NCBI GenBank assembly: GCA_020051015.1
Contig: JAGVJQ010000088.1
Span: 1 to 58,948 of the forward strand
Length of the DNA: 58,948 nucleotides
Direction of reading: 5' to 3'
Source: Gammaproteobacteria bacterium
GTDB taxonomy: Bacteria > Pseudomonadota > Gammaproteobacteria > UBA1113
Shown piece after piece: positions 35,342 through 44,676 of the stretch (position 1 is the stretch's first letter; each line of letters starts with the position of its first letter). Made by a program: the position numbers and the translations under genes. The notes beneath the pieces were generated by a model. It was given only the letters and a program-made list of their open reading frames with translations, was not told where the DNA came from and ran no database searches.

Positions 35342-36139
35342 GGCGCAAATTACAGGCTTATAGACTATATCGAACATCTTCAAAGTGAAGGCCAATATTG
35401 GTTTTTGTGTGAAGAAGCTCGTGCGCATCTCGGATTATCGCCAGCTGCCTTTAAACTTGCTGCTGCACGATTAGCCCTGAAGAATCGGTTACAGCGTATT
35501 CGTGCAGATTTTTATACCATCGTGCCATTGGAATATAGATCATCCGGCAGCTTGCCTGTTACCTGGTTTATTAATGATTTTATGGCTCATAATCAAGCTG
35601 ATTACTATGTGGGGTTATTAAGTGCTGCAGCGCTTCATGGCGCAGCTCACCAACAACCTATGGCTTTTCAAGTGATTTCTAATCAACTCATGTCATCAAT
35701 TAATGTTGGGCAATTGCGTATTAATTTTCATTATAAAAAATCTATTAAGCCTGAATTTTATCAACCCATCAAAACGGCTACTGGCGATATGCAAGTTTCG
35801 ACGCCTGAGATGACACTTTGTGATCTGATAAGATACATGGATGCTGTCGGCCAAATAAATAATGTTGCCACTATTGCAATTGAATTAATAGATCAAATTC
35901 ATCTTGATAAATTGATTTCTTTCGCTGAACATGGTGATATTGAAACTGCAACTATTCAGCGTATTGGTTATCTGTTGCAATATTTAAACTTGCCTGTTGA
36001 TTTAGTACCTTTAGAAAAAATAGTTAGCAAAAAACATCCACATTACCGTGCTTTAGTTACAGGTAGTAACACGCCTATAATTGAAACGAATAAACGTTGG
36101 CGTATTTTGGTTAATGAGGCTATAGAGGCAGATATATGA
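35336..36139 (+). CDS. AbiEi-family antitoxin (island copy)
   Basis: 267 residues of the AbiEi group: N-terminal helix-turn-helix domain (LSPAAFKLAAARLALKNRLQRIRADFYTIVP) and a C-terminal domain with YYVGLLSAAALHGAAHQQPMAFQVIS and STPEMTLCDLIRYM. Role as for other AbiEi: autorepression and neutralisation of AbiEii. ATG 35336 has no ribosome site, so it may be leaderless, or a later start may be used. The stop overlaps the AbiEii start by 4 bases. Confidence 0.86.
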   Translation: MKGANYRLIDYIEHLQSEGQYWFLCEEARAHLGLSPAAFKLAAARLALKNRLQRIRADFYTIVPLEYRSSGSLPVTWFINDFMAHNQADYYVGLLSAAALHGAAHQQPMAFQVISNQLMSSINVGQLRINFHYKKSIKPEFYQPIKTATGDMQVSTPEMTLCDLIRYMDAVGQINNVATIAIELIDQIHLDKLISFAEHGDIETATIQRIGYLLQYLNLPVDLVPLEKIVSKKHPHYRALVTGSNTPIIETNKRWRILVNEAIEADI

Positions 36140-36939
36140 TTTCACAAAACGCTATTATCGCGTGGCGTAAACACGCGCCATGGTTAGGTACTGATCAAGT
36201 TGAACACGATTTAATTTTGTCACGAGCAATTTGTGAGTTGTATCAACATCCTGTGATACCTGAAAACTTAGTTTTCCGAGGCGGTACTGCATTGCACAAG
36301 TTGTTTTTCGATAACGCTGGTCGTTTTAGTGAAGATTTAGATTTTGTTCAAATCAAAGCTGGGCCTATCGGCGATGTAATTAGCGTCATTCGGGATATTT
36401 TAGATCCATGGCTTGGCCAACCTAATTGGAAGCAAAACCAGGGCCGATTTACGTTAAATTACCGATTCCAAACAGAATTTGCACCTATCACCAGCCGAAA
36501 AGTTAAAGTTGAAATCAATACTCGTGAACATTTTAATATTCAACCACATATTACAAAAACTTTTAGCATTGAGAATCCTTGGTTTACCGGTAGTACAGAA
36601 GTATTAACCTATACGCTTGAAGAGTTACTAGGGACAAAATTTCGCGCACTTTACCAGCGTAAAAAAGGTCGAGATTTATATGATTTTTGGTATGCCATGA
36701 AACACTACCCCGATCTTGATATTGCACGTGTTATAAATATTTTTCAGCAATATATGCTTTTTGATAATTTATCTGTATCAGAAGCAGAGTTAAAAAGGAA
36801 TATTGAGTTAAAGAAAAATGATAAAATTTTTAATACTGATATCTCACCACTATTAACAACAGATCAAGCAAAGCAATATCAACATACGGAAGCGTTTGAG
36901 ATTGTGTTGGGCAGGTTTGTTAGTAAGATGGTGAAGTAA
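36136..36939 (+). CDS. AbiEii-family nucleotidyltransferase toxin (island copy)
   Basis: 267 residues. The nucleotidyltransferase motif is intact: FRGGTALHKLFFDNAGRFSEDLDFVQI gives the GGT signature and the D-x-D metal site. AbiEii-type toxins add nucleotides to a target such as tRNA. The C-terminal half is helical (YTLEELLGTKFRALYQRKKGRDLYDFWY), as usual. ATGA overlap with AbiEi. Together they form a complete type IV-type toxin-antitoxin module used in phage defence and element stability. Confidence 0.88.
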   Translation: MISQNAIIAWRKHAPWLGTDQVEHDLILSRAICELYQHPVIPENLVFRGGTALHKLFFDNAGRFSEDLDFVQIKAGPIGDVISVIRDILDPWLGQPNWKQNQGRFTLNYRFQTEFAPITSRKVKVEINTREHFNIQPHITKTFSIENPWFTGSTEVLTYTLEELLGTKFRALYQRKKGRDLYDFWYAMKHYPDLDIARVINIFQQYMLFDNLSVSEAELKRNIELKKNDKIFNTDISPLLTTDQAKQYQHTEAFEIVLGRFVSKMVK

Positions 36940-37223
36940 AGACTAAGAGTTTCTAATTATTAAGGTGAAGGTATTATAGATGCTTAATTAGTAAAGTAGC
37001 CCCCATTACTTACGCAAATACTACCTCTTTTAATTATTGATTAAACATTCATCATAAAAACTTATTTTGCGTAAATGATGAGAACTACCTTACTAGAGTA
37101 GCATTAGCATTTTTTTGTAAGCTCTTATTTAATGGAATTGGTGACAGCTGCTTTCAACAACTTTGATATACTTTATCAATTAACTCTCATTAACAGTCAA
37201 CTAACTCATATAATTTAATTATG

Positions 37224-37382
37224 TTAAATAAAGGCGCATAAAAATTTGAGAATCTTTCTTTTTCTGTTTCTGTTTGTTATTACTTTATATTTTTCGATTT
37301 CTCATGTACAAATTACACTTACAATCACACCAAACAATCCAATTATTGCTGTAATTATATTTTGAATTATTTCATTATACAT
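37224..37382 (-). pseudogene. Small membrane peptide gene, interrupted by TGA
   Basis: ATG 37382 opens a 26-residue hydrophobic peptide (MYNEIIQNIITAIIGLFGVI...) ended by TGA at 37302-37304. The same frame then stays open for 26 more codons with a strongly basic composition (KVITNRNRKRKILK) to TAA at 37224. The combined layout, a membrane helix and a basic tail, looks like one small membrane protein with a single nonsense change. A genuine 26-residue peptide is also possible. No clear ribosome site. Confidence 0.35.
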
Positions 37383-37421
37383 AATATTCGCAACTTTCTT
37401 CTTTTACTGGTTAAAATTTCT

Positions 37422-37736
37422 TTATTTTAATGAACTTCCCAGACACCTTGAAAGCACATATCTTCTATTTTTATATTTAATTTCAACTCGATCTATATCG
37501 CCCGTATTACTTTGGTTTATTATTTGATATTCTTTGTCTTCAATATATTTAGGCTCATATAATGTTCTTATGTCATTGATATCAGGTCAAGGTGAAGAAC
37601 TATCTCGTCTTTGCATACAAGGCCCGTTAGGGCCAACATCTAACTTATCAAAATTGAAATCATCTTCATTCATCCATACAATTAGTTTATCTTCTTTTGT
37701 TTTTATATCACTCAAAATCCAAATTTTTGGTTTCAT
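37422..37736 (-). pseudogene. Small gene interrupted by one in-frame TGA
   Basis: A strong ribosome site (AAGGAGTGG) lies 6 bases before ATG 37736. The frame gives 49 residues (MKPKIWILSDIKTKEDK..., containing VGPNGPC), then TGA at 37587-37589, then 54 open codons to TAA at 37422 (YEPKYIEDKEYQII..., YVLSRCLG). The second part keeps plausible protein composition, so this is best read as a ~104-residue gene with a single nonsense mutation. Family unknown. Confidence 0.5.
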
Positions 37737-38118
37737 AATTACCACTCCTTAATCGTGTAATTTTTTATAAAATAATCAAAAATTTATTTTCTTTTCTCAA
37801 TAAAAATATGTTAATCTAATCCTTGTCAACAAAAAAAATCGCGTCCCATATTATAACACAATAAGCCGCACTAGCGTTTGATTAATAAAATAATTTAACA
37901 AACCAAAATATTTTATAGCTTACATTAACTAGCGTGTAATGCGCGAAAATCATCGCAAATCACAAATCTCATATTGCGCACCATTCATGAATGTCATTGT
38001 TTCTACTATTTTATAATACTAATTATTGTCAGATATCAATATGGTTTTTCCGCTTTAACACGAGCTTGCTATAATTAAAGCAAGACATTAGGCTTCACTT
38101 GCAAAGAAGATATCGAAA

Positions 38119-39159
38119 ATGGAAAATACAAAGTGTTTTTTTTGTGGGTTGAAATTCACAAAAAAAAATTATCATGATATTTTAGGTTTCCAAGCTAACA
38201 AATGTGAAAGATGCAGATATATTTCTCATCTTCCTTTAAATAATTATTATAAATATGCTTATTACTTCGGTATCGTTCTATTTTTCATAGCCATAATTAT
38301 AACTCTCAATAACATTGGCACTCACAATTGGGAGCTTGAATTTTTTATTTTCATTGCATCTCTATTTGGAATAATTTCAATTGGTATTTTAAACGAAAAT
38401 AGAAAAATAAAAAAAACAATAAAAAATAACCAATATAATCAATTAACGGAACAAGGGTTTTCAGATAATAAAGATACAATGAGCTTTAAAATTAATGATG
38501 AACATTATTCAATTGATATTAGAAACTCTAAACTCATTAAAAAATGCAACAGCTGGGATATTTTATCCTTCACAAAAGAAATATTCGAATATAAAATTAA
38601 TGATAATGATATATATATTAGAACTATTGAATATGATCACGCAGATGGACTCGATAAAACTTATTATATTATAAATGGTACGATTGTCCAAAGTATGATT
38701 GAAAATAACTGGAAAAAAACATCGTTATTTCATTATTTTAAAAACATGCAAGATGAGATTTCTTTTTTTCAAAAAAAAACAACTTGGGAAAAAATTGATA
38801 ATTTTTATATAATATTATTTATTATGATTAATAACATTCCTCAATTTTCTGAACGCACTATTAGGAATTTTGCTGAAAGCACAATCAACAACATTGTTAA
38901 TTGCACAAATCAAATGCTGGGGCTTGGGGAAAAACTTAATTGTATACTAATCGAAAATAAAGATGGCTTTCTAATACAAAAAAATGACGGTATTGCGTCA
39001 AAGAATGAATGTGAAAAAAACTTTCAGGCTGAACTTCAAAAATTAAATTTAACTTATATTAATATTCAAAATTCAAAAATGGCAATACGCATTATTACAT
39101 CTTTAGCTGCTAATAGAGGGATAAATATTCATGCGATGCCACTTATTGTACCTATGTAA
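38119..39159 (+). CDS. Zinc-ribbon membrane protein of unknown function
   Basis: 346 residues. N terminus holds a four-Cys zinc-ribbon: CFFC at 6-9 and CERC at 29-32. Two membrane helices follow at ~48-65 and ~72-92 (YAYYFGIVLFFIAIIITL, LEFFIFIASLFGIISIGIL). The remaining ~240 residues are soluble, Asn/Lys/Ile-rich and unrecognised. Base composition is lower in GC than nearby core genes, fitting its place in the island. No other function can be given. Confidence 0.7.
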   Translation: MENTKCFFCGLKFTKKNYHDILGFQANKCERCRYISHLPLNNYYKYAYYFGIVLFFIAIIITLNNIGTHNWELEFFIFIASLFGIISIGILNENRKIKKTIKNNQYNQLTEQGFSDNKDTMSFKINDEHYSIDIRNSKLIKKCNSWDILSFTKEIFEYKINDNDIYIRTIEYDHADGLDKTYYIINGTIVQSMIENNWKKTSLFHYFKNMQDEISFFQKKTTWEKIDNFYIILFIMINNIPQFSERTIRNFAESTINNIVNCTNQMLGLGEKLNCILIENKDGFLIQKNDGIASKNECEKNFQAELQKLNLTYINIQNSKMAIRIITSLAANRGINIHAMPLIVPM

Positions 39160-39184
39160 TCTATTTTTTATTATCAAATAACTA

Positions 39185-39367
39185 TTATGATGAAGGCGGA
39201 GATGGTAACTCCATCCAATAAGAAACACCTTTAGGCAACCCCGACGATGTTTGCCATTTACCGTTAGCAAACATCATTGGTTCGACTATATTGCCAGCTG
39301 TTAAACAAACAATATACCATCCATTTCTAGGTGGTTGTGTATCAGGATATTTATTCCATGTATTCAT
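39185..39367 (-). CDS. DUF551-like small protein
   Basis: 60 residues from ATG 39367, with GGAGCG 8 bases upstream. The pattern NTWNKYPDTQPPRNGWYIVCL, then NGKWQTSSG and GVSYWMELPSPP, matches the DUF551 family of small phage-associated proteins (opening Trp, ending YWMxLPxPP). It suggests phage ancestry for this island end. Confidence 0.7.
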   Translation of the reverse strand: MNTWNKYPDTQPPRNGWYIVCLTAGNIVEPMMFANGKWQTSSGLPKGVSYWMELPSPPSS

Positions 39368-39565
39368 GATAATACGCTCCAAGTATCATATGTTATAACA
39401 TATAACAACTTAACATCAATATGTTTTTACGTTTTAATACGGACTATTCTTGCTGCATATCGCAAAAAAGTCTAAGCAAATCTTCTCGTTCATATTTAAG
39501 ATCGTATATCAACTTAGCATTAAATTTTATGTGCAAGTTAAAGCCTCTTTTTTGGGAAAGAGCCA

Positions 39566-39731
<166 letters not shown>

Positions 39732-40092
39732 TTGACGTGTGATATTTGAGGTTGCGAAAAATAACATGGGTAAGTGGGTGATGTCAAGAAATTTGGTGAG
39801 GTGGTTTTAGATCGTACTACATTGTTAGTTCGAAACAGCTCTCTAGTCCGGATCAGGCAGCCCCCCTCTCCCCCAACCCCTCCCCCGCACTTCGTGGGGG
39901 GAGGGGAGCAGATCGGTGGGGCGGACAGCTGTCTCTCCCACAGCCATTAAATTAAGAGCTATCAATCTGTGTAGCCCGTATTAGCGCGGCTATAACATAA
40001 AAAAACCGGCATGTGTGCTGTGTTTAAGATATAAAAAAATGCTATCGCGCGTAATACGGGATCAGTGGTTGCCCATAGTACGATCGGATAAG
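39732..40092. other. Intergenic region with dispersed repeats
   Basis: 361 bases with no gene. It contains a GC-rich hairpin (39877-39906), a CCCGTATTAGCGCGG block (39977-39991) and a TAATACGGG block (40056-40064) related to the CGCTTTAATACGGGCTAC repeat family. Confidence 0.6.
39877..39906. repeat. GC-rich hairpin
   Basis: CCCCTCCCCC pairs with GGGGGAGGGG, with CAC/GTG inside around TTC. It is strikingly GC-rich in this AT-rich genome and looks like a dispersed palindromic repeat. Confidence 0.6.
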
Positions 40093-40554
40093 CTACTTCG
40101 CCATGCCCATAATAATATCCCATTGTTCTTCGGTTACAGGTGTGATGGATAGACGATTGCCGCGGCGTAATAGTTGCATGCCGCTGAGACCAGGTTCGGC
40201 TCGTAATTCTTCGAGTGGAATGTAATGCTTAAATTTTTCGACTAGGGTGACGTCGACGACAAACCAGCGTGGATTATCCTCTGTTGCCTTAGGGTCATAA
40301 TATTTACTGTGTGAGTCAAATTGGGTTGGATCAGGGTAAGCTGCGCGAGTAATGCGCATGATGCCGGCAATGCCAGGTGGGGTGGCATTGGAATGATAGA
40401 AAAAGGCCATGTCACCCACTTTCATATCATCACGTATCATGTTGCGGGCTTGGTAATTGCGAACACCATCCCAATAATGGGTTTGTTTAGGGCACTTTGC
40501 GAGGTGCTCGATACCAAAGGTTTCAGGTTCGGATTTCATTAGCCAGTAGTTCAT
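40093..40554 (-). CDS. EVE-domain protein
   Basis: 153 residues forming a single EVE domain (PUA-like fold): MNYWLMKSEPETFGIEHL, YWDGVRNYQARNMIRDDMKVGDMAFFYHSNATPPGIAG, and SGMQLLRRGNRLSITPVTEEQW. EVE proteins bind modified cytosines or nucleic-acid ligands; the bacterial role is unclear. Length matches the family. Confidence 0.9.
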   Translation of the reverse strand: MNYWLMKSEPETFGIEHLAKCPKQTHYWDGVRNYQARNMIRDDMKVGDMAFFYHSNATPPGIAGIMRITRAAYPDPTQFDSHSKYYDPKATEDNPRWFVVDVTLVEKFKHYIPLEELRAEPGLSGMQLLRRGNRLSITPVTEEQWDIIMGMAK

Positions 40555-40698
40555 TAGTTATTCCTTAATTTTCGTAAGTTTACAGATCAGCATAATTTTA
40601 TAGTCTGCTCGGACAGCCTCCCCGTATTATGCTGTTATCTTGATTTGTCTAGATCACTTCAGCTTATAAGACCCAGCAGGCAACAATTACAGTGCTTC

Positions 40699-40722
40699 TT
40701 TTCCGCTTTAATACGGGCTACA
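40699..40722. repeat. TTTTCCGCTTTAATACGGGCTAC repeat
   Basis: A 23-base block repeated almost exactly at 46061-46086 (TTTCCCGCTTTAATACGG and GCTACG). Diverged copies occur near 38048, 39425, 39977 and 40056. It lies between the EVE and folate-ligase genes. Confidence 0.65.
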
Positions 40723-40735
40723 TTTTTATGTAGCT

Positions 40736-41329
40736 TTAATGCGGGCTGCGTATAACTTGTAACACCCCCTGCTCGGTCACTATCGCATCTAGCGGAATAT
40801 CCCATTCATCAATCGGTAATTGTGGTACTTGTTGGCAGGCAAATGCCACCCCCATTAAGAACGGTCGCTTAGGTAGGTTCATTAATGGTGCCAGGGTTAA
40901 GTCAAAGTAGCCTTTGCCCATACCTAACCGATTGCCCTGCGCATCAAATCCAACTAATGGTATAAGTAATAAATCAAGCTGGGCGGCTGTCTTATATTCT
41001 TCTTCGGCCACACAAGGTTCAATAATATTATATTGATTTGATCGAAATTTTGAGTCTAATGTATAAGGTGCAAAGCGTAATTGAGTGTGCATCAATACCG
41101 GTAAAAATAAATGCTTTTGTTGTTGCCAGGCTTGTTGATGTAAATAGGTTAAATCCACTTCGCCTTTCATCGCGGCATAGCTGGCAATGTTCGTAGCTTG
41201 TTGCCATTTGTCATTAACCAGAAGATGGGTAATTAACTCACCTTCTGCTTGTTGTCGGGTCGATAAAGGCAAACTCGAACGCAACTGGAGTAATTGCTTT
41301 CGAATGGTTGCCTTTTGTTCTGGTATCAT
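40736..41329 (-). CDS. 5-formyltetrahydrofolate cyclo-ligase
   Basis: 197 residues converting 5-formyl-THF to 5,10-methenyl-THF with ATP. Family motifs are the N-terminal KATIRKQLLQLRSSLP, the central LLIPLVGFDAQGNRLGMGKGYFD and the C-terminal VPQLPIDEWDIPLDAIVTEQG. Its start overlaps the zapA stop by 1 base. The zapA-ygfA order is standard in gammaproteobacteria, though the 6S RNA gene often between them is absent here. Confidence 0.93.
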   Translation of the reverse strand: MIPEQKATIRKQLLQLRSSLPLSTRQQAEGELITHLLVNDKWQQATNIASYAAMKGEVDLTYLHQQAWQQQKHLFLPVLMHTQLRFAPYTLDSKFRSNQYNIIEPCVAEEEYKTAAQLDLLLIPLVGFDAQGNRLGMGKGYFDLTLAPLMNLPKRPFLMGVAFACQQVPQLPIDEWDIPLDAIVTEQGVLQVIRSPH

Positions 41330-41634
41330 TAAATCTTAGCCTCGATTAAAGCGTTACTAACCACATCTTGTAATTGTTTTAAGTGTGCTTGTAATGCTTC
41401 GCTATCGCTTGTCGTACTTTGTTGTAATGTACGCAAATCATAGGTTACATTCAATGCAGCAATTACCAAAAGCTGTTCAAATTCGCTGGCTTTGCTATTC
41501 ATTCGTAATGATTGTAACTGCCCATTTAACTGTTGAGCAGCTTGTTCTAATTCGTGCTTTTTATCTTCTGGGCAGCGAATTGTAAAACCCTTGCCTAGAA
41601 GTTGCACAGAAACCTGATTAGGGAGCGAACTCAT
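41329..41634 (-). CDS. zapA: Cell-division protein ZapA
   Basis: 101 residues: an N-terminal beta-rich globular part (VQLLGKGFTIRCPEDKKHELEQAAQQLNGQL) followed by a coiled coil. ZapA binds FtsZ and bundles protofilaments. Located between a ZapB-like gene and the folate ligase, the usual gammaproteobacterial order. Confidence 0.88.
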   Translation of the reverse strand: MSSLPNQVSVQLLGKGFTIRCPEDKKHELEQAAQQLNGQLQSLRMNSKASEFEQLLVIAALNVTYDLRTLQQSTTSDSEALQAHLKQLQDVVSNALIEAKI

Positions 41635-41857
41635 ATTCTTTGCTATCCTCTGACATGGTTAGTTCATCCACGATTGCTTGGGCATGTTGAATAGCTCGCA
41701 AATGACGTTGTTGTAAATGCTGATTATCCTTCTGCAAGTTATCGTACTTTTCTTGTAACGCTCGATTTTCTGTGGCCAACGTTTGGCAGGCATTAACTAA
41801 TTGCTTAATATCTGTTTCAAGTCGTTGAAATAATTCAGGATCAAATAATTTGTTCAT
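41618..41857 (-). CDS. ZapB-like coiled-coil protein (TIGR02449 type)
   Basis: 79 residues from ATG 41857, with AAGGAG 6 bases upstream. Almost the whole protein is a heptad-patterned coiled coil (LETDIKQLVNACQTLATENRALQEKYDNLQ). The small conserved family upstream of zapA is thought to act in division with ZapA. Overlaps zapA by 17 bases. Confidence 0.83.
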   Translation of the reverse strand: MNKLFDPELFQRLETDIKQLVNACQTLATENRALQEKYDNLQKDNQHLQQRHLRAIQHAQAIVDELTMSEDSKEYEFAP

Positions 41858-42011
41858 CACATCTCCTTATTCGTTATTGTCTAAAAGACTATTCCCCGGA
41901 TGACGCATAAACCCGGGCTACATGTGAAACATTAGGGTTATAAAAATATTTGCACAATTGCTACTTATGATATACTTGTTCCCTTGTTGTCTCAATATTG
42001 CATAATATAAA

Positions 42012-42590
42012 ATGATGAATATTCCTAATTACCAAGATGTAAAAAATGCGCTATCTACTGCGCACAACCTTGTTACGCCAGCTGAATTGCATGGCATTTT
42101 GTGCGGCTTGATTTGTGCAGGTTTAAATAAACTTGATGCGAACAGCGTACCCGAAACATTAATGTTGGAGTTACCAGAAAATGCCGATACTGGCGCTATT
42201 AACTCCACATTAAATACGTTATTTAATAACACACAAGAGCAAATTCAGCATTTTGAGCTGGATTTTCAATTGCTATTACCTGATGATGACACGCCATTGG
42301 ATGAGCGCGCTTACGAATTTGGTAAATGGTGTGAAGGTTTTATGGCTGGCTTTGGCTTGTCAGATGTGCCGCATTCTTATCGTGATCAAGATGAAGTTGA
42401 TGATATTTTATATAAATTAAATGAAGCTGCTAAAATTCAATTTCATGATTTAAGTTTCACAGAAGAAGATGAACATATTTTTATGGAAGTCACAGAATTT
42501 GTTCGCTTAGCTGTTTTCGCGATTTATCAAGAGTTATCTGATAATAATGGCGATGGGATAAATGCCCCCCATAATGCCACACTCCACTAG
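42012..42590 (+). CDS. YgfB/YecA-family (UPF0149) protein
   Basis: 192 residues with the family opening (VTPAELHGILCGLICAG) and ERAYEFGKWCEGFMAGFGL. The YgfB family is conserved upstream of pepP; in Pseudomonas YgfB affects beta-lactam resistance regulation, but no role is proven here. Ends 11 bases before pepP, so one operon. Start at either of two adjacent ATGs. Confidence 0.88.
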   Translation: MMNIPNYQDVKNALSTAHNLVTPAELHGILCGLICAGLNKLDANSVPETLMLELPENADTGAINSTLNTLFNNTQEQIQHFELDFQLLLPDDDTPLDERAYEFGKWCEGFMAGFGLSDVPHSYRDQDEVDDILYKLNEAAKIQFHDLSFTEEDEHIFMEVTEFVRLAVFAIYQELSDNNGDGINAPHNATLH

Positions 42591-42601
42591 AGGAAAAAAC
42601 C

Positions 42602-43924
42602 ATGCCCTTAATTCCTATGCAAGAATATGCCGCTCGTCGGCAACGTGTGATCGATCAAATCGGTGCCGACTCCATTGTTATTGTTCCAGCAAACAATGAG
42701 GTAACTCGCACTGGTGATGGTTCTTATTACTTTCGCCAAAATAGTAATTTTTATTATTTAACTGGTTTTAATGAACCGGATGCTGTTTTAGTGTTAGCGC
42801 CTGGCTATGAAGATGGCAATTTTATTTTATTTAATCGTCCACGTGACCCTTTGATGGAAATTTGGAATGGTCATCGTGCCGGCCAAGAAGGTGCAGTAAA
42901 AGAATTTGGTGCCGATGCAGCTTATCCAATTGATGAATTTTACGATCACTTGCCAACATTATTAATTAATCGCAAACGCGTTTATTATCCTGTTGGTCGC
43001 GATATGTCGATTGATGAAGTATTAATGGAATCCGTTAATACATTGCGTAGTAAAGTGCGTTCCGGTGTGGCAGTCCCAGAAGAATTCCATAGCATCGAGC
43101 CTATGCTTCATGAAATGCGTTTACGCAAATCAGCTGCTGAAATTACAACCATGCGCAAAGCAGCTAACGCGTCCATCACGGCCCATAAACGTGCCATGAA
43201 AGCGTGTAAACCTGGCATGCATGAATATGAACTCGAAGCAGAATTAATGTATGAATTTTACCGCCATGGCTGTCGTACGCCTGCTTATAGCTCGATTGTT
43301 GGCGGTGGAAAAAATGGTTGTATTTTACATTACATTACCAATAATGAAGTATTAAAAGATGGTGAATTAGTGTTAATTGATGCAGGCGGCGAATATGATT
43401 ATTACGCTTCTGATATCACTCGTACCTTTCCTATTAATGGAAAATTTACTGAACCACAAAAACAAATTTATGAATTAGTATTGAAGTCGCAATTAGCGGC
43501 TATCGATATGATTCGTCCTGGCGTACCATTTTTTGATATTCAAAAAACCATTCATCGTATTTTAGTCAAGGGATTAATTGAATTAGGTATTCTAAAAGGC
43601 GATCTTGAAACCTTGTTAGAGCAACAAGCTATTCGTCGTTTTTACATGCATAATTCTGGTCACTGGTTAGGATTAGATACTCATGATGCGGGTGTTTACA
43701 AGATTAATAATGAATGGCGTCCATTAGAGAAAAATTTTGTACTAACAGTTGAGCCTGGATTATATATTCAAGCGAATTCTGAAGGTGTTGATCCTAAATG
43801 GTGGAACATCGGTGTGCGTATTGAAGATGACGTTTTAGTCACCGAGAGTGGTTGTGAAGTCATTACACCCGGCATTCCCAAAACCGTCGCTGAAATTGAA
43901 GCATTTATGGCGGAAGGGAAATAA
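42602..43924 (+). CDS. pepP: Xaa-Pro aminopeptidase PepP
   Basis: 440 residues of peptidase family M24B, releasing N-terminal residues next to proline. The N-terminal creatinase-like domain is present (YYFRQNSNFYYLTGFNEPDAVLVLAP). Metal ligands: Asp in LIDAGGEYDYYASDITRTFP (two Asp), His in HNSGHWLGLDTHD, Glu in TVEPGLYI and Glu in GVRIEDDVLVT. Length is typical. AGAGGAAAAAACC precedes the ATG. Confidence 0.95.
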   Translation: MPLIPMQEYAARRQRVIDQIGADSIVIVPANNEVTRTGDGSYYFRQNSNFYYLTGFNEPDAVLVLAPGYEDGNFILFNRPRDPLMEIWNGHRAGQEGAVKEFGADAAYPIDEFYDHLPTLLINRKRVYYPVGRDMSIDEVLMESVNTLRSKVRSGVAVPEEFHSIEPMLHEMRLRKSAAEITTMRKAANASITAHKRAMKACKPGMHEYELEAELMYEFYRHGCRTPAYSSIVGGGKNGCILHYITNNEVLKDGELVLIDAGGEYDYYASDITRTFPINGKFTEPQKQIYELVLKSQLAAIDMIRPGVPFFDIQKTIHRILVKGLIELGILKGDLETLLEQQAIRRFYMHNSGHWLGLDTHDAGVYKINNEWRPLEKNFVLTVEPGLYIQANSEGVDPKWWNIGVRIEDDVLVTESGCEVITPGIPKTVAEIEAFMAEGK

Positions 43925-43930
43925 TTTCTG

Positions 43931-43955
43931 TAGGGGCGTATCACTCTACGCCCCC
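43931..43955. repeat. TAGGGGCGTA...TACGCCCC palindromic repeat
   Basis: TAGGGGCGTA and TACGCCCCC flank TCACTC. It belongs to the family of GGGCGTATTGCATACGCCC elements, just after pepP, where it could also act as a terminator-like hairpin. Confidence 0.65.
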
Positions 43956-43975
43956 CACAAAAGTTATTGGAACGC

Positions 43976-44071
43976 CGTAGGGTGGGCTAAATACCGCATC
44001 ACGTGTTGATAGGGAATTTAACTCGAAAATGAAGCGATATGTGCCCACCATTTGTGCTAATCCACCTTACG
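43976..44071. repeat. Degenerate GTAGGGTGGG...TAATCCACC element
   Basis: Ends CGTAGGGTGGGCTAA and TAATCCACCTTACG are imperfect inverted repeats ~95 bases apart, related to the 18350-18382 hairpin. A MITE-like repeat is likely. Confidence 0.5.
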
Positions 44072-44141
44072 AAAACCTCCAATTTTACAATTCGTTAGCC
44101 ACGTTCTACACTAATAATGGAATATTTGGTGTTATTTTTAT

Positions 44142-44642
44142 ATGAAAAAATTGACGGAAATGTCTGAAATCACATTACCACTGCTAGTTGGCTGGCATGA
44201 ATGGTTTGCTTTACCTCAATTGGGGATCAAAGCTATTAAAGCCAAAATTGATACCGGCGCCAAAACCTCATCATTACATGCATTCAATATTGAAGAATTC
44301 AAAAAAGGTCGCCAGCGTTGGGTTAAATTTGATATTCACCCATTACAAAACAATGATGCCTTTAGCATCCCTTGCACAGCTCGTGTCATTGATGAACGGA
44401 TAGTTACTAGCTCGAGTGGCCAAGGTGAAATGCGTTATGTCATTAAAGCCACGCTCGATTTACACCATAAAATCAAATGGGATATTGAGCTCACGCTCAC
44501 CAATCGCGATACAATGGCCTTTCGTATGTTGCTGGGTCGCGAAGCTATGCATCATCGCGTGATTGTCGACCCAGCTCATAGTTGTCTTTTAGGTCGACTG
44601 TCTAATCGACAAGTACAGAAGCGATATAAATTGATAGTTTAG
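44142..44642 (+). CDS. Retropepsin-like ATP-dependent zinc protease family (Pfam Zn_protease)
   Basis: 166 residues matching the COG4067/Pfam Zn_protease family: VGWHEWFALPQLGI, the aspartic-protease-like AKIDTGAKTSSLHA, and a C-terminal RMLLGREAMHHRVIVDP. The D-T-G-A motif resembles the retropepsin active site, and the family is often linked to RimK-type ligases. Proteolytic role and substrate are not established. Confidence 0.85.
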   Translation: MKKLTEMSEITLPLLVGWHEWFALPQLGIKAIKAKIDTGAKTSSLHAFNIEEFKKGRQRWVKFDIHPLQNNDAFSIPCTARVIDERIVTSSSGQGEMRYVIKATLDLHHKIKWDIELTLTNRDTMAFRMLLGREAMHHRVIVDPAHSCLLGRLSNRQVQKRYKLIV

Positions 44643-44676
44643 TATCAATAAAATTGCGGGAGCTTGTAACAACCAC

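Larger units (their letters stand above)
36940..38118. other. AT-rich island intergenic region
   Basis: About 1.2 kb between AbiEii and the zinc-ribbon protein. Contains two short leftward genes interrupted by TGA (37224-37382 and 37422-37736) and a 9-bp inverted repeat TTACGCAAA / TTTGCGTAA with ~47-base spacing near 37010-37075. Otherwise no gene seen. Confidence 0.55.

Noticed and set aside
37224..37736. TGA read as tryptophan on the island
   Set aside because: Other island genes encode Trp with TGG and end normally, so recoding is less likely than nonsense mutation. Kept only as a low-priority finding.
39877..39906. CRISPR or rRNA-linked interpretation of the GC-rich repeat
   Set aside because: It is a single hairpin without regularly spaced repeats, spacers or cas genes. 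No CRISPR array is present in the window.
41329..41340. 6S RNA gene expected between zapA and the folate ligase
   Set aside because: The two coding regions overlap by one base, so no RNA gene fits here; it must lie elsewhere.
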